Origin: Buteo buteo
Lineage: Eukaryota > Chordata > Aves > Accipitriformes > Accipitridae
Length of the DNA stretch: 64,000 nucleotides
NCBI RefSeq assembly: GCF_964188355.1
Contig: NC_134171.1
Span: forward strand, 68,704,303-68,768,302
Reading direction: 5' to 3'
Part shown: piece by piece, positions 1-11,965 of the stretch
Position numbering within the stretch: the stretch's first letter is position 1
How the letters are laid out: every line of letters begins with the position of its first letter
The notes under the pieces: model-generated
What the model was told of the DNA's origin: nothing
What the model saw: only the letters and a program-made list of their open reading frames with translations
Databases searched by the model: none
Position numbers and translations under genes: made by a program

Positions 1-487
1 GAACATAAGAGATAAAGTAACGTTTATGTGAATTTTGGTGTCGGTTTGGGCATAAACTGTGAAAGAAGCCATAAAATAAATGACATGGCACACTTAAAGA
101 AGTGTTAATATAGCGACTAAGTAGGGTAATAGGAAGCTTATAGAATTGGCATATGTTCACATTTTGTTTTTATTTTATAGCTGAGCAGAAGCAAGATGTA
201 TTATTTCCTCTAAAGTGTAGTTAAAAGTGACTGTAAAAATGGCATTAGACTGCCTAATGTTTATATTTCATTTACTTCCAGGTATAATATTCTTTTCAGT
301 TTATAAATAAAAAGACTCTCTTCTGAACCATCAGCTCAGCAAGCACAAGCTGGCCTCTGAGAATTGGATGTCCCCATGTCTGATCTGGCCAGTAATAAAA
401 GTTATGTTGTGCATCCCTAAGCCCTACTATGCTACAATTTGCATGCCAGTTTTGGGTAAAGGTGTACATTTAATGAGTGACTTGTAT

Positions 488-554
488 ATGCAAATTTCAT
501 TTTGTGCAAACAAAGGAGACCGTCAACTATACAAATAAACACGTGTATGCAAAT
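488..554 (+). promoter_or_regulatory. pair of POU octamer motifs
   Basis: Two exact ATGCAAAT octamers lie at 488-495 and 547-554, both preceded by TAT or GTAT. The octamer is the classical site for POU-domain (OCT) factors. Two exact copies 59 bp apart are noticeable, but an octamer is expected by chance every few tens of kilobases per strand in AT-rich DNA, so function is inferred only. They sit about 160-230 bp upstream of the TATA-like box at 716, in the right place for a proximal promoter if the exon candidate at 746-1127 is real. Confidence 0.25.
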
Positions 555-715
555 CCTCCTCATGCAGCAATCCAACACCTTTGGATTTGTCAGCATTTTG
601 CAGAACATAACAAAAAAAGACAACCCTGCCTGTCGTTCGCAGCAAATATCTCAGGAAGGCAACGTGATGACTTCCCTCATTCATTACCAGCACAAGGCTC
701 AGCCTGCCCCTAGCG

Positions 716-722
716 TATAAGG
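716..722 (+). promoter_or_regulatory. TATA-like box before the exon candidate
   Basis: The heptamer TATAAGG starts at 716. If used, transcription would begin near 745-750, which excludes the ATG at 738. Downstream at 800-810 lies TGACGCACGTG, a half CRE joined to a perfect CACGTG E-box. In isolation the TATA match is weak; its interest is its order with the E-box, the strong-context ATG at 953 and the splice donor at 1128. Confidence 0.25.
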
Positions 723-745
723 CCCCATCCAGAGAAAATGTACAG

Positions 746-1127
746 GGAGGAGTTTCCAGGAACTAGCTGATTCTCTTTGTTGCCTGATATTCTGCCAGAT
801 GACGCACGTGGGGAGAGATTCAGGAAAACCTGACACGTAAGTGAGGCTAACCTCCCCCACACCCCCCTCGGTCACTCCAGAGGTAGGTAGCCTCCTTCCT
901 GGCCCAAGTGGCCATCAACATCTTCTCATGAGGGAGCCTGGAGAAATCAGGGATGGCTCCTGGGGGCTCTGGCAGCAACCCTGCCCCTGGTTCCCATGGG
1001 GCAGGCGAGTCGTCTGGCCGGGAGTCCGGGAGCCCAGGGGCTTCCTCGCCCAGCACATCCGGAGACATCCCTCGTGGCTCCCTCCCACGTCCGCGATCCC
1101 CATCCGTGAACGAAGAGGGGGCCCCAG
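746..1127 (+). other. candidate first exon with coding start at 953
   Basis: The segment ends in CAG followed by GTAAGAG at 1128, a near-perfect 5' splice site. An ATG at 953 has G at -3 and G at +4 (strong Kozak context) and opens a frame of 58 codons plus one base up to the donor (phase 1). The predicted peptide begins MAPGGSGSNPAPGSHG and is rich in Pro, Ser and Gly, as in a disordered N-terminus; I recognise no family. Two upstream ATGs occur: one at 799 gives a 13-codon uORF, and one at 928 opens another frame that stops just after the donor. From 841 to 1127 there are at least twelve CpGs, far above the surrounding DNA. Against it: two other frames, one antisense, are also open here, as GC-rich DNA often allows. 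The exon end is better supported than its 5' end, which is placed only from the TATA-like box. Confidence 0.27.
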
Positions 1128-1135
1128 GTAAGAGA

Positions 1136-4100
1136 ACCTGGTCAGTTTGCAGTGTCCACGGGACAGACAGAAGCTTTAACATTTGAGCTGGGTTAGCCTT
1201 TGAAAACATATCCATTGCACTTGAAGAAAATATGTTCTCAAAGTTGCTTGAAAGAGTCAAGAGTCATTAAAATATGTAAATGGTAAAATTGTACATGGAT
1301 AATAGTCTGATTACCATTTCAGCGACAGATGTTCTAACACAGAACCAGATTTTCAAAGGAGATCCGGGTTAAATTTTTGAGTATTCAGCCCCACATCTGG
1401 AGTTGAATTTTCAGATGAGCTCACCTCTCGCTGAGGCACTAAGTGGGCAATTCTTTGTAAAGCCCTCGACATGTAGTTCCCATTGTGGTTTTAGTCAGAT
1501 CCTTTCCTTTTGGTTGCAGAAGAGAAGTTGCAAGCAGATGAATTCGTTTGAAAGTCTGGCCATGGCTGTCAGTGCTGAACACTCATGGAAATCCCGCTTC
1601 TCACGTGTACCTGAGCCCCACAGGCACAGGGTGGCTCACACACCTTCTCCTGAGGGGTTTGTCAGGGACCTTGGTACAGCAGAGTGGATTCCCTTGCCTT
1701 ACTAAGGGCATTCACCACTGGTCTGCCGTAACCCGTGCTATGCATCAGTCTCTCTAGGATACCAGGGAAAGTCAAAGAAATGGGTAAAATGGTAAAAGCC
1801 ACACTGAAATCAAACGCAGGCTTCCAAACATTGGTGTAATGCACATTAGGTGCCAGGATCTCATCTTGGTCACAGCAGTTCAGTACTGGAACTACTATCA
1901 AAGTCATGGGAAACTAAGTGTGACTGGGAACTGGCTTTCTGTATGCATGTACATATTGTCCAAAACATGACAGAACCTCCCAGGCAACCTCCATCTGTCT
2001 CCTTACAAAGTTTCAAGTTAAAAAAGGAGCTTGTAATGACAGCTAACTTCAGGAAGAGCATCACTGTTTGACTTGTGCACCATGCAGCATTTGCACTTGA
2101 GGCACTTCCATTCTGCTGAAGTTACTACCGAGGGAAAATGGCATTGCTTAGCTGAGCTACTGTTGAGCACTTTTGCAAAGAGGACTGTATCACTAAATCG
2201 CACAGCATGAAGCTACGACAGCTTAAACACATCTAAGAATAAACATCGTCACCATGCTGCTGCATCGGGGAGATGCTGCAAGGAAGGGCGCGGAGAAGTC
2301 AGGGAGAAGCTCCTGGCAGCCACAGCTCCCCAGGAGGGCCCGGCACAGCCACCTGCACCATCAGCTCACATGGTGGAATTGCCACCTATGGAAAAAAGAT
2401 TTTATATGCATTTCTGCTATTAAAAATAGGCATCTTTTATCAATGTATATAAATTGCTTTAAGAGGGGGAAACATGTTCAAGTATGATGACTCATTTTCA
2501 CATTCATATCTAAGAGTATACAACTAATACTGAAAGTACAGAAGCCATTCTTGCACATTTGGTTTATTATGTGTTCAGATTCTAGAGTGTACAAAACAGT
2601 TTCATAATCACTTACTGTCTGATTTGGGTTTCCTTATTACTGGGAGGCAAAACTTGCCTACTCCACTTGCTCAGTGCCTTGTCTTGCACCAGTGACCTTC
2701 ACAGTTTACTCATAATAATGCTAAATTGGTATTCTGGGGGCAAGCAATCCTCCTGCCCTTCAGCCACTGAGGCTTTTTTTTTTTTTAATTGTAATTTAAG
2801 CATCTCCCAGCAACTCATTTCCTCAAACCTGTGACTTTTTTTTAACTAACATTTATTTCAAAGTAATACGTCAATAGGAAAAAAAAAGTATTTGGCAGGC
2901 ACCCCCTCAAAGCTTTCTGTATTTTATGACCACCAGTCACTACTGGCTGCCTCATTTTAGAAGAGGCATGTGTGTTTTCTACAAGAAAATCAACAAGCTT
3001 TATTACTGCAAGGTTATGACCATCCTGGCTCACCATTTGTGGAAGGTTTGTTAATCTCAAATTTCATGATTTTTTAGCACCTAGGATTGTCTATCAAGAA
3101 GTTTCATGTTTGAAGGATTTCATTTTGAAAGTCTGCACTCATAACCCTTTATTATGCTGTGATAGCAGAAAAAAATGTACTTTATAAATGTTGCCTAGAA
3201 CTAGTGGCAAGATACTTGGCAGTGTGGAGGGATGGCTAGTACCTGATGGCTAATATCTGCATAATGTTGATAGATACAGTAAAAGGTGACATTATTACAG
3301 GTCTTTATGACAAGCTGCTGGAGGAAGCAGTCTGAAATTTGGCTATCCTAGCTTAAGTTGATTCTTACAGTTGGAGGTAATGACAGGGAAGTAGGAGCTA
3401 ATTAAGATGTGGGATGGGGGTAGGATTAGAAAATTATTCCAAAATCTTATAAAGGTAGATAATTAGTGACATAGTGTCTAATTGCCAGAATTATATACAA
3501 ATATCAATGAGAATCTTTTCCTCCCTTCCTAAATAAATACAAACATTTCTTGTTTTGGTAATAATTACTAGCTGTCTTTTGTCACTCTTACTTTTGCGTG
3601 TGAATAACTATTTCTATCAAAAGCTAATCAAGGCAAGAATATGTATTTATCAGTTCTAAGTATGGTGAGGTTAATAATCACTGTCACCTGCTATGAGGCG
3701 AGTTTCACGCTCTGCATCTAGCTACCGAGAAAGGTCCATCCCTGGTGTTCACAGACCTCCCACTTTGGTTGAAAGTTTTGCTATGTTAGTGCATTTCCCC
3801 GTGCCGTGAAAGGCTGTGATGGAAGCAGGTGAATAAAAAATAAATATTTCAAGTAGCTAGAGACACCCCTAAAAGAGACTGTGCATTTATTTCAGATTTT
3901 ATCCTTAGTAATCATTAATGTCTTGATGACTGTGGACTGATTTTTTATCTTAACTAGCAGCACTTTTTTCCTGCAGACTTTCCTATCCAGACTCACAGAA
4001 TTTATTCAACTTTATTTAGCCATCCATTAAGAAGCCCAGATAAATGTTGCTGTTACATTTTATAATTGTTTCTGAAGATTAAACATGCAAAATATTTATA

Positions 4101-5000
4101 ATATTTTTTCTTTCGTAGAAATCTCCATACCTCAGCTAAAAAGACTCTGCTGGGAGCCTGACAAGCATTGGTCACTTGTGAATCTACTCAGCAAAGACTC
4201 AGCATGGTTAGCAAGTCCCTATAAAACGTGCTGTTTGTCACTGAGGCTGCTGTAAAATTGCACGATGCTTTTCCACTTTGTCCAAGCACTTTGAGAAAAA
4301 TTTGATCGTTCTGTGTCAGACAGTATCAGGCTCATTCAGAGAAAACTCATTCAGATTGACAGTAATCTGAGGAGGCACTGTTTGATCAGAAAGACACTTT
4401 CTTCAAAATACACATTTAGGTGGAGAGAATTTACCAGATGTCACAGCGTAATCAATCGCTTCCCATTGAGGCCGTATGAGAGGCAACCAGTGGCTCTGGC
4501 AGAGCGCAGATGACGGCTGTGCTTCTGCAGCTGGGGCATCTCCGTCTGGAAGTGCTCAGCACTGATGTGCAGGAGGTGGTCCCATAGGAAATCACGTCTT
4601 TTCCTACCCATGAGAAGACCACAGTCGCCACATGTATGATCCTCAGTTATCAGCATCTGCTTGCATTTTCCTCAGATGCTGATATTATACTTCATAGAGC
4701 TCTGGAAATGAGATTAATCTACTGGGAATGTCAGAAGGAGGGAAAAAGCTGGGGTCGTGCTGCAACAGGTTTCCGTCATCTTTTGCAACATCGGAAATGT
4801 GAATTTCCATACATGCCACCGTTAGGACACGGGGGTACCACTGTATTAGAAACAAGCCCCAGGACAAAGGCAGCGTCCTTGGCTCTGAGAGGAGGGGATA
4901 CAGCCTGGCACCCATGTCGGCCATCACACCAAAGGGTCGCTGACGCTGTCAGTGCCATTTTTATCATATTTCTTGTCTCTGAGGTCTACCACCAAGAGGC
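1136..5000. other. gene-free AT-rich stretch
   Basis: No gene is supported here. Apart from the possible old repeat near 1.4 kb, there is one small GC-rich patch at about 2250-2370. It holds an ATG in good context (GTCACCATGC) opening 77 codons with no recognisable family and no convincing splice signal. The rest is unique-looking AT-rich DNA with short T-runs near 2775 and 2838. Confidence 0.5.
1340..1450. repeat. possible degraded ancient amniote repeat
   Basis: The stretch contains CCAGATTTTCAAAGGAG at 1345-1361 and a second GAATTTTCAGATGAGCTC block near 1405. Phrases of this kind are typical of old dispersed amniote repeats whose ends read CCAGATTTTCAAA on either strand. Divergence is high and I cannot name the family; it is recorded as a low-confidence repeat. 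Confidence 0.2.
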
Positions 5001-5005
5001 AAATA

Positions 5006-5067
5006 GCAGAGGGCAGTCCTGTGCTGGCAGAGGGCAGTCCTGTGCTGGCAGAGCGGTCCTGAGATGG
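5006..5067. repeat. 21-bp minisatellite, about 2.7 copies
   Basis: The unit GCAGAGGGCAGTCCTGTGCTG occurs at 5006-5026 and again, identical, at 5027-5047. A third copy, 5048-5067, is partial and degenerate. The first two copies show no differences, so the duplication is probably recent. The 21-bp period keeps the reading frame, which is why long ORFs overlap it on both strands; that alone does not make it coding. Confidence 0.8.
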
Positions 5068-6270
5068 GGTGCACCAACATGGGTGGGACCAGAGACCTCC
5101 TCGTTCCTGGTCCCGGCTCTGCCCCCGAGGTGTTGCACTTCGTGTCTCTCTTCCTCTCCTGCTCATGTTCATCAGCCATGAAATATGGGTAGGGCCTCTT
5201 TAGCTCTTCGTCACGTTATGAGCGTTATTTTATGAGTGTCTTACAGTGCTTTGAAAACTACAGCATCCTCTGAATTACTGGTTTAATGCTGTGCTAGAGA
5301 TTAACGACACTGATAAACTGGGTTGCCTTGTCATTAAGTCATACGTTTGACCAGCACACCGCTCAGCACACAACTTAGAGAGCTGTGAGCTCTCCTCTCG
5401 TTCATGCCATCACCAGAGCAAGAGGCTTACCCGTATTTGCTGAATCATCCGCTGGAGGTGCATAATCAATGTATTTGCTCTAGATACTATTTTCAGTGAA
5501 AATAACTGCTCCCGAGGCCACACGTCACACTTCTAGTGAGATAAGCGGTTAACCATTGTCTTAACTAAAGATTGACAGGAAGCTGATAAAGCCACTAAGC
5601 TAACCAGCAGTAACTTCATTAACTCCCTACGTGCCAATCAACTGGGGAGTTTTACAAGCTCACCAGAAACTAAGGCCACCTGAAATGCAGTGCAAGCCTC
5701 TCCAGCTGTTCCTGAGTGTTTACTGAGTAAACACCCCACTGTCAGTGTGCACAATATGCCAGCTTTAAAGCCTTACACATGCCTGTTTCAACTAGTGTTG
5801 TAAGCACCTGCAACCAAACCTTCACCATGACTGTATGTCTCCCTTCAGGCTCTCCAGACACCCAGCCTTCAGAAAAAGCCCCGTCTTCTGGGCCATGTGA
5901 ATGCACTTTCTTATCTCGCTTCCTGCCTCCTCTTTTCTCCTTTAAAGCAAGAAAAACACAGACCAGTCACAACATGGATGGAGTGCCACGGCAGATGAGA
6001 CACGGTTATCCCTACCCAGTGGAGTTGTGCAAGTCCTCGAGACTTCTTTCCTTGTGCCAAAAAAGAAAATGTGGCCCTTTTGCTTTTTCTCCCCTCCAGG
6101 TGCTCTGCCCAGCAGCCTGCTCGCTGTAACACTGGTGGGATGAAGACACCGTTGCTTGAAGAGCCTGCAAGAGCCTCGTCAACACTCATTTGCTTTCAAG
6201 ACCCAAATCCGGCTCTGCTTCTGGGTATCCTATACCTGTCTCTCAGCCTACCTCTGGTGTCCACTTTCCC
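5068..6270. other. gene-free stretch
   Basis: I see no supported gene, RNA or identifiable repeat. ORFs at 5779-6129 (+) and 5911-6189 (-) overlap on opposite strands and show no domain. Confidence 0.45.
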
Positions 6271-6400
6271 TCAGCAGCCCTCCACGAAGGTGCTTTTGTT
6301 ACCAGCACCTCTTGGTGGCAGCCTGCCCAGGGCAGCCCCCTACTGCCTGCACTGCCCTGCCCTGCCCACGCGTCGCTGGGTGCTTGCGAACCCGCTCCCC

Positions 6401-6430
6401 TGCCCCGCCCTGCCCCGCCCTGCCCCGCCC
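6401..6430. repeat. tandem GC-box repeat (10 bp x 3)
   Basis: TGCCCCGCCC is repeated three times without a mismatch (6401-6410, 6411-6420, 6421-6430), after an imperfect copy. Each unit carries CCCCGCCC, the complement of an Sp1/KLF GC box, so the minus strand has three evenly spaced GC boxes. The flanks (6360-6470) are locally GC- and CpG-rich and include ACGCGT at 6369. It could be a small CpG-rich promoter or enhancer on the minus strand, or simply a short tandem repeat that creates the sites by chance. No exon with a clear splice site was found next to it. Confidence 0.7.
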
Positions 6431-6662
6431 CACCAGCCCACTCGCGCCCCTCCTCACCCACCACCTCGCCATCTGCCCAACAGCAGTTTAGCTAAACCTT
6501 TGGGATGGGGTGGTTTAGAGTTTTGTGGTCTTACAGCTGACCCAGACATAAATGTCAGGCTGTCTTCTCGGAAAACCATGGGCTGAGTGGACATAACAGC
6601 ATCTCTGCCGCAAGAGTCATCTTTTCAGGTCAGGACTGAGGCACGTTGCCAGGATAACACAC

Positions 6663-6676
6663 AAAAAAAAAAAAAA
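6663..6676. repeat. poly(A) tract, 14 bp
   Basis: An uninterrupted run of 14 A. No recognisable retrotransposon body precedes it and no target-site duplication was found, so it is annotated as simple sequence. Confidence 0.8.
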
Positions 6677-9600
6677 GAAAGATGTGCTACAGGGGAAAGC
6701 TTTGAAAGTCCAGTTGAATCCCAAGATTCAAGTGTCCCTCCTGAAAAACCTTCAGTCTTTGCTGTGTAATCTGCTGAAGTTTGGAGGATGATAAATAGCA
6801 AGTTGCAGTTTCTCAGACTGCTCATCCAGAGTTCCACACAGGGCCCTAAACCTACAGTGTACAACTTCTGCTGCTTAAAATATGGCCCTATTTTCCCTCG
6901 CAGACTTAAAAGCCTGAGAAACCACTTCATAGACATTATAAGAGTCTTGGATCTGTAGTAAGTCCTCAATTGCAAAGAGAAAATATTTGATGGCTCCATC
7001 CTGTTGAGTAATCAACATCTTACCCTTGAACTACATCATAACATTTACAGCGTGCCTCTGCAAAACATACTCTGCAAAGGGATCCCTGACTCCTTGTACT
7101 TGCTATTCGTACATTGCTTTCATCTTTCCTGCGGATGAAATCTGACTGAATCTTTCACACCCCAGGAGATAGGGCAGAGTTTTTTTGAAGCAAATTGCAA
7201 AGTAAGGAGTTCCTTACCAGAGCAATTATGGTTTATTGTTTCAGTTGGTAAATGTTTTAAAAAGCAGCCGTCTCCTAAGAACATATCATAAAATGTGACA
7301 TGCACACAAACTGTAAATAAATAGAAATAATTACTTGTGCTAGAAGATCCAGTCTGGGACTGGTTTCAGTTCCTGGTATAGTTGCAAACTTTCTGTCCAC
7401 CTATGAGCAAACCAATTAATCTTCTTTGTATCTCATTTCCCTTTCAGTGCAATGAGCAGAGTACTTCCCCTGTCCAGAGGATAAGTTCTATAGCTCAACA
7501 GAACCCCAGCATACTTACCCCCTGCCCCAAGGAGGACTTTAGCAGGACCAAAGTAAATAGCTTGCAGTGATTTCACATATTCCCAGCCCCATGGGCTTAA
7601 CATGATTTTTAAAAAGAGAAAGGATTTCCAGCCAACCTGTGGTTTGACTGTCACCCATTTACACCAAAAAGCCCAGAAAAAGCTCAAGTTAAGGTGTGAC
7701 TTGGTTAGCAGTGTTTCTTTTCGCAGACAGATACCTCACTGTCTTTTAACACCATCGCTGTCCACAGGAGCAAAGGACAACCTCAAAAGCCAGGATTTAC
7801 ATGAGGGCCACAGATCGCAGCTGCTCCCATAGTTCTTGAAACAAGAGCAATCAGAGTTGTGCTTCGGTGATTTTTTATTTTTGCTCTATCAGTTAATACT
7901 GGTAATCATGCAGCACTGACAGAAGCAGAGCTTGTTTGCCACCCGTTGTTATTATATCTAACCATCCTCCCATAATTAAAGTGCAGGGGCTCCTTCTCCC
8001 ATTTCCCCACCCACTTCTAGGAAGCATCTGAAAATCTTTGTGCCTCTACAGGGAGACATAATAAAGCCTCGTCCTTGTGTTTTTCTGCAGACTTTTTCCT
8101 GCTGAGCTGGTGATCTTGTCATCTGTATAGAAGAAAAGACTCATTTTCAAGGAGAATGAAAAATGGATCTCTGCAATTATGAGGGACTCACCTCTCTGTG
8201 CTTCACTGGTACCTTCACTATCATGACAGTGGCTACCTAGCAACCATGCCTTTCAACTCAAGACAGCTTTATTTATATATATTTGCACTTCTACTGGCAT
8301 GGGGGAAAGGTGGCTATAGAAATATTAATTTACTTGGACATGGTAAGCTAAAGCATCTTCTTTCAGAGAATTTAAAACAATATTTCAGCAGCAGCTTGAA
8401 GAAACACCAGTGGCTTGTTTGTTGGCATGGCAGGTGTACCTGTTTAAGCTCACTATTTAGACATGCTTCTTCCCAGGTTAGAGTGTGCAAAAAGTACTTA
8501 CTGTAAAAAATAAAATAAAATAAAAAAACAAAATAATTAAAAAAACCCACCCCCACCAAACCCCTGAAAAACAAGACCTTACGGTTTTACAGGAGCAAGT
8601 CCTTTTCCTAATAACACACAGTAGCAATTAACCTCCACCAGTGGGTGGTTTCTGGGCTTACCTTAACATAAGAATTACTTAAGCTTTAAATTTATGTACT
8701 TAATGCCAGTTACTTTTTGCCCAGAAGACAGGGTGGAGTTAAGTGCGCTTGAGATTTGTAGACAGAGGCAATCTAAGACAATAAATAAGTTCTTTTTGCC
8801 TCCCTCCTGTCTGAAGGCAGAACTAGGTTAACCTTATAAAGCTATGTAATTGTTCTGGTTGTTTGTATTTTAGATCACTGCCCTCCCTTTCAGCTCTTCC
8901 TCCTCCCTCCTCGTGATCTACAAAAACCAAAATTAAGTAGAAGCTGTAAATCACTGTATGGAGCTTACCTAACTCATCCCTTTTGCAGCTGACAAGGAGT
9001 AGAACCTTGTAAATATAGTTCCTGCCCATTTTCACATGGCAACAGTTTTGTCAACTCAAGGGATGAGATACCCCTTCCAAAAATGTTTAAATACAGCTCT
9101 GTATTCCTCCCTGTCACCCTTCTGCTCCAAGCTGAAGCTTTGTCACAGCACTCCTCTCCCTGGCTTTGTTCCAGCCTCCAGACTGGTGTATTAGGTTTTT
9201 ATCCATTTCAGTGTTTCTTTTTAGTATTATCCCACTAACTTTGAGTTTTTGAGATGCTTATTGATTAACCTTCACAAAACTTCTGTGAAGTAGCAAACTG
9301 CTCCTAGTCCAATTTAACATGCAAGGAACAAAGCACTGTATTTAGTATTATAGAGTATTGGGTAAATTTCCTGATTCTGCCGGAATTGGGTACTGAATAA
9401 AGGACTTTGTACAAGCAGACAGTATTTGGCCAGCTGTTAGAAAGATTGAAACAGAAACAGCCAGTAGGCAAATCAAAGGAAGGAGGGGAAAACTGTTTCC
9501 ATAAAAGCAAACATGGTCATAAACAGATGTTCAAATAAACTAGAGCTGTTACCTAGAGTATTGCAGAGTAAAATGAACAGCCAGTATTTCTGAATATCAG

Positions 9601-10660
9601 GCTACTCGTCCTGGATGTTAGAGGTGTGAGTTCAATTCAGGCTCCTACAGGAGCCTAATGGTCCTGTAACAGATTCATAGTTAACAAATAAATACAAAAA
9701 GAAGGGACTAAGTGAAATGTAGCCCCGTGTTAAGTGCTTGAACCCTTGAGATGCTTTGAGTAGGATCCAAAACAGGTATCACTCTGGGTAATGACAGAAA
9801 AGAAACTGAGATGTGAGAGGAGGGCCACTGTCTCCCAATGTCTCAGTCATCTCAGGTGAGGCTTTAAGGAGTCACTTCTATTCACCTGAAATCCACAAAC
9901 CAGTGGACATGTGGACTCTGGTACCTACAGGTAACTTTTTTCTACATTTCACATTATTTGAAGGACTGCATACAATTTTAAAATTGTGGATTAGATCTCA
10001 GGTCTTCACCACTAATGCCTTAGTCATGTAATATCTATTCCTGTCTGACTTTGTGCTATCCAACTGGATTACACAGGAAATAATTGGTTTACAAGAAGGC
10101 ATGTGCCAGTGAGTCACCCAAAATCTCCTGTGGTCCTGCCTGCTTGAGACAGACTGAAGCATGGACTCCTGTTGAAAGGAGCTGAACCCACAGGTCTCAG
10201 TAGCTGGGTGACCACTTAAAGAGGATAGAGAGAGCACCAGCAGCAATTTAAAGCACAGCAGCTACAGCTGATTTCTTTGTGAGGTGCCCACCCCTTCAAC
10301 ATTTGAGACACTCCCTGAGAAAGTATCAAATTCCAGGTGAAAATTGAAAAAAAGATTTTTTTGGACAGAAGGACAATCCATTTAAATCCTGCTGTAGGCA
10401 CAAAGTTCTTGGTCAAGACACATCTTTGACAACTGATGTTACTGAGCCAAATGTGTCACTGCTTCAAGCCTGCAAAAGCCCATGAAGTTACATCACAAAC
10501 TATGGCTCGATTTCTTTAACAGCTTCTGCAAAGGAGAGCAATGCCTTGCCTTTGCCGCCCTTACTGCTTTCATTAGATCTGATATTAAACATGTTGGATG
10601 GAAAAAGGCAAAGAGCCTCTGAGGCAAAGAGCAGATTCAAGTTTAATGTGGGTTGTATTC
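6677..10660. other. gene-free stretch with scattered simple repeats
   Basis: No gene is supported. The A-rich AAAAT-type tract at 8505-8545 is the only clear repeat. At 9620-9645 a short GAGTTCAATTCAGGCTC phrase recalls a tRNA-derived SINE B box, but no A box or body accompanies it. Confidence 0.45.
8505..8545. repeat. A-rich (AAAAT)n low-complexity tract
   Basis: Imperfect repeats of AAAAT pass into AAAAAAACAAAATAATT and end in an A-run before a C-rich flank. It is simple sequence with no attached element seen. Confidence 0.75.
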
Positions 10661-10663
10661 AGG

Positions 10664-10745
10664 GTCTGTAGAATGGGGATAATACCACTTGCCTAACTCT
10701 CAGGAGAGTTAAGTTCGCAAAGCGTTCTGCAGATGTCAGAAGAAT
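10664..10745 (+). repeat. MIR-like SINE 3' fragment
   Basis: TCTGTAGAATGGGGATAATA at 10666-10685 matches the conserved 3' wording of MIR/CORE-SINE elements (a 'tctgtaaaatggggataata' phrase). It is followed by a diverged block that includes AAAGCGTTCTGCAGATG, comparable to the 'aaagcgctttgaga' part of the same family tail. The order of both blocks agrees with the consensus I remember. The 5' tRNA-like head is not recognisable, so this is a fragment. Confidence 0.55.
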
Positions 10746-11905
10746 TATAATGATCACTAATTAGAAAATGATCATTCAACTTAATCTTTGATTCTAGGCA
10801 GATTTCATCCTCTACCCTTTCTATTACAACTGTTGAATTGCAATTTCATTTATCATCATTGTCTGCAGTTTTAAAGTAATGGGAAAAGTTCACAGTGAAG
10901 GCTTTGAGGTGTCTTCCTGTTATCAAGGGTTCCTATTAAATGCATTAAATTGATTTAAGCCTATTAGTTTATCAAAAGAGCATAATCCTATTCTTTAGCT
11001 TTCAAGGGAAAGCAGCAACTATCTCAGTTCATTACTGTTTCCTTGCTGCTACCCCAGAGCAAGCAAATGTTCCACCGTCCAAAGTAATTGGTAATGACGT
11101 GTACATACTGGTCCTACTAAATAATAAGGTTAATTGGAAAAACTGGTAAAAGTGTGGACTATAAAATAACTGCATTTTCTTCACAAAAGAACGTGAATCT
11201 TCCAGCTTACAGAAAACCTACACATGGTTTACTTGGTGCTTATATAAAAAACAGGTTATGAAAGATCCCTAAATGACATAGACATGCAACCTATGAGTCA
11301 CCAGACAAATGCATCAAATGCAGACAAAACCAGTTTTGACAAGATGTCAGCCATTTTCAGTCCACAAGTGTAATGCAAAGTGTACAAGCATCCCTATACG
11401 GGGAATGAAGAGGTTCAGCTGCCTGCAGATCCCTCTTGCCCTTATCATGGGCAGCTTTAGGGCCCTTCTTCTGAAGATCTTCTCGGTCATTTCACGGACA
11501 GCTCGCCTGCATCCCATCAGCCACAGAATGCTATTGCAAGGTGACAGTAAGTGTACAGTGGGGGTGGAGAGGGTGAGTTTGTCCTGGCTACGCTGCCCCA
11601 GAGGCATATTTAGCTACGGGGGAGAAAGGAGCTGGTGTTTCCTCCCTGATGCGCGGGGTCCTGATACACCTCACCCCGGGCGGATGGAGGAAACGCATCC
11701 CACGGTAGGAGAGATGGACAGGACTGAAGGAATGGGAACGGATGGATGAAGCGAACTGGGTGCAGGGAGAGGCTGGTGATGTGAAGGGGAATGATGCAAT
11801 TCACTTCACACAGGTTTGAATCCAAGCTGGGGAGCATGATGAAGCAGAGAGCTTTTTGAAGTATATTTCAATAAATTTGCCCAGATTCTTAAGAGATTTC
11901 TAATA
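10746..11905. other. AT-rich stretch, possible conserved non-coding block at 10740-10990
   Basis: No gene is supported. The first 250 bp hold CTAATTAG, several TGATCA/ATGATC and CATTAAATTGATTT motifs, the kind of homeodomain-site density seen in vertebrate conserved enhancers. The 146-codon ORF at 11309-11749 has no domain, and the overlapping antisense frame at 11347-11607 is equally open. Confidence 0.35.
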
Positions 11906-11909
11906 AAAT

Positions 11910-11965
11910 AGTCCTGTCAACTTCAGTGAATCTTTGATTTATACTGACTGGGGATTTATCCTTCT
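11910..11965. repeat. possible fragment of palindromic ancient amniote repeat
   Basis: TCCTGTCAACTTCAGTGAAT followed by GATTTATACTGACTGGGG resembles the centre and right arm of an old palindromic amniote element whose wording runs 'ccattgacttcagtggag ... gatttacactg'. The same family appears more completely at 47985-48095. Highly diverged; the family name is uncertain. Confidence 0.3.

Noticed and set aside
4636..5181. 181-codon ORF overlapping the minisatellite
   Set aside because: Its length is helped by the 21-bp repeat, which cannot introduce frame shifts; no domain and open antisense frames.
9615..9650. GAGTTCAATTC, tRNA/SINE B-box-like word
   Set aside because: No partner A box and no SINE body; single short match.
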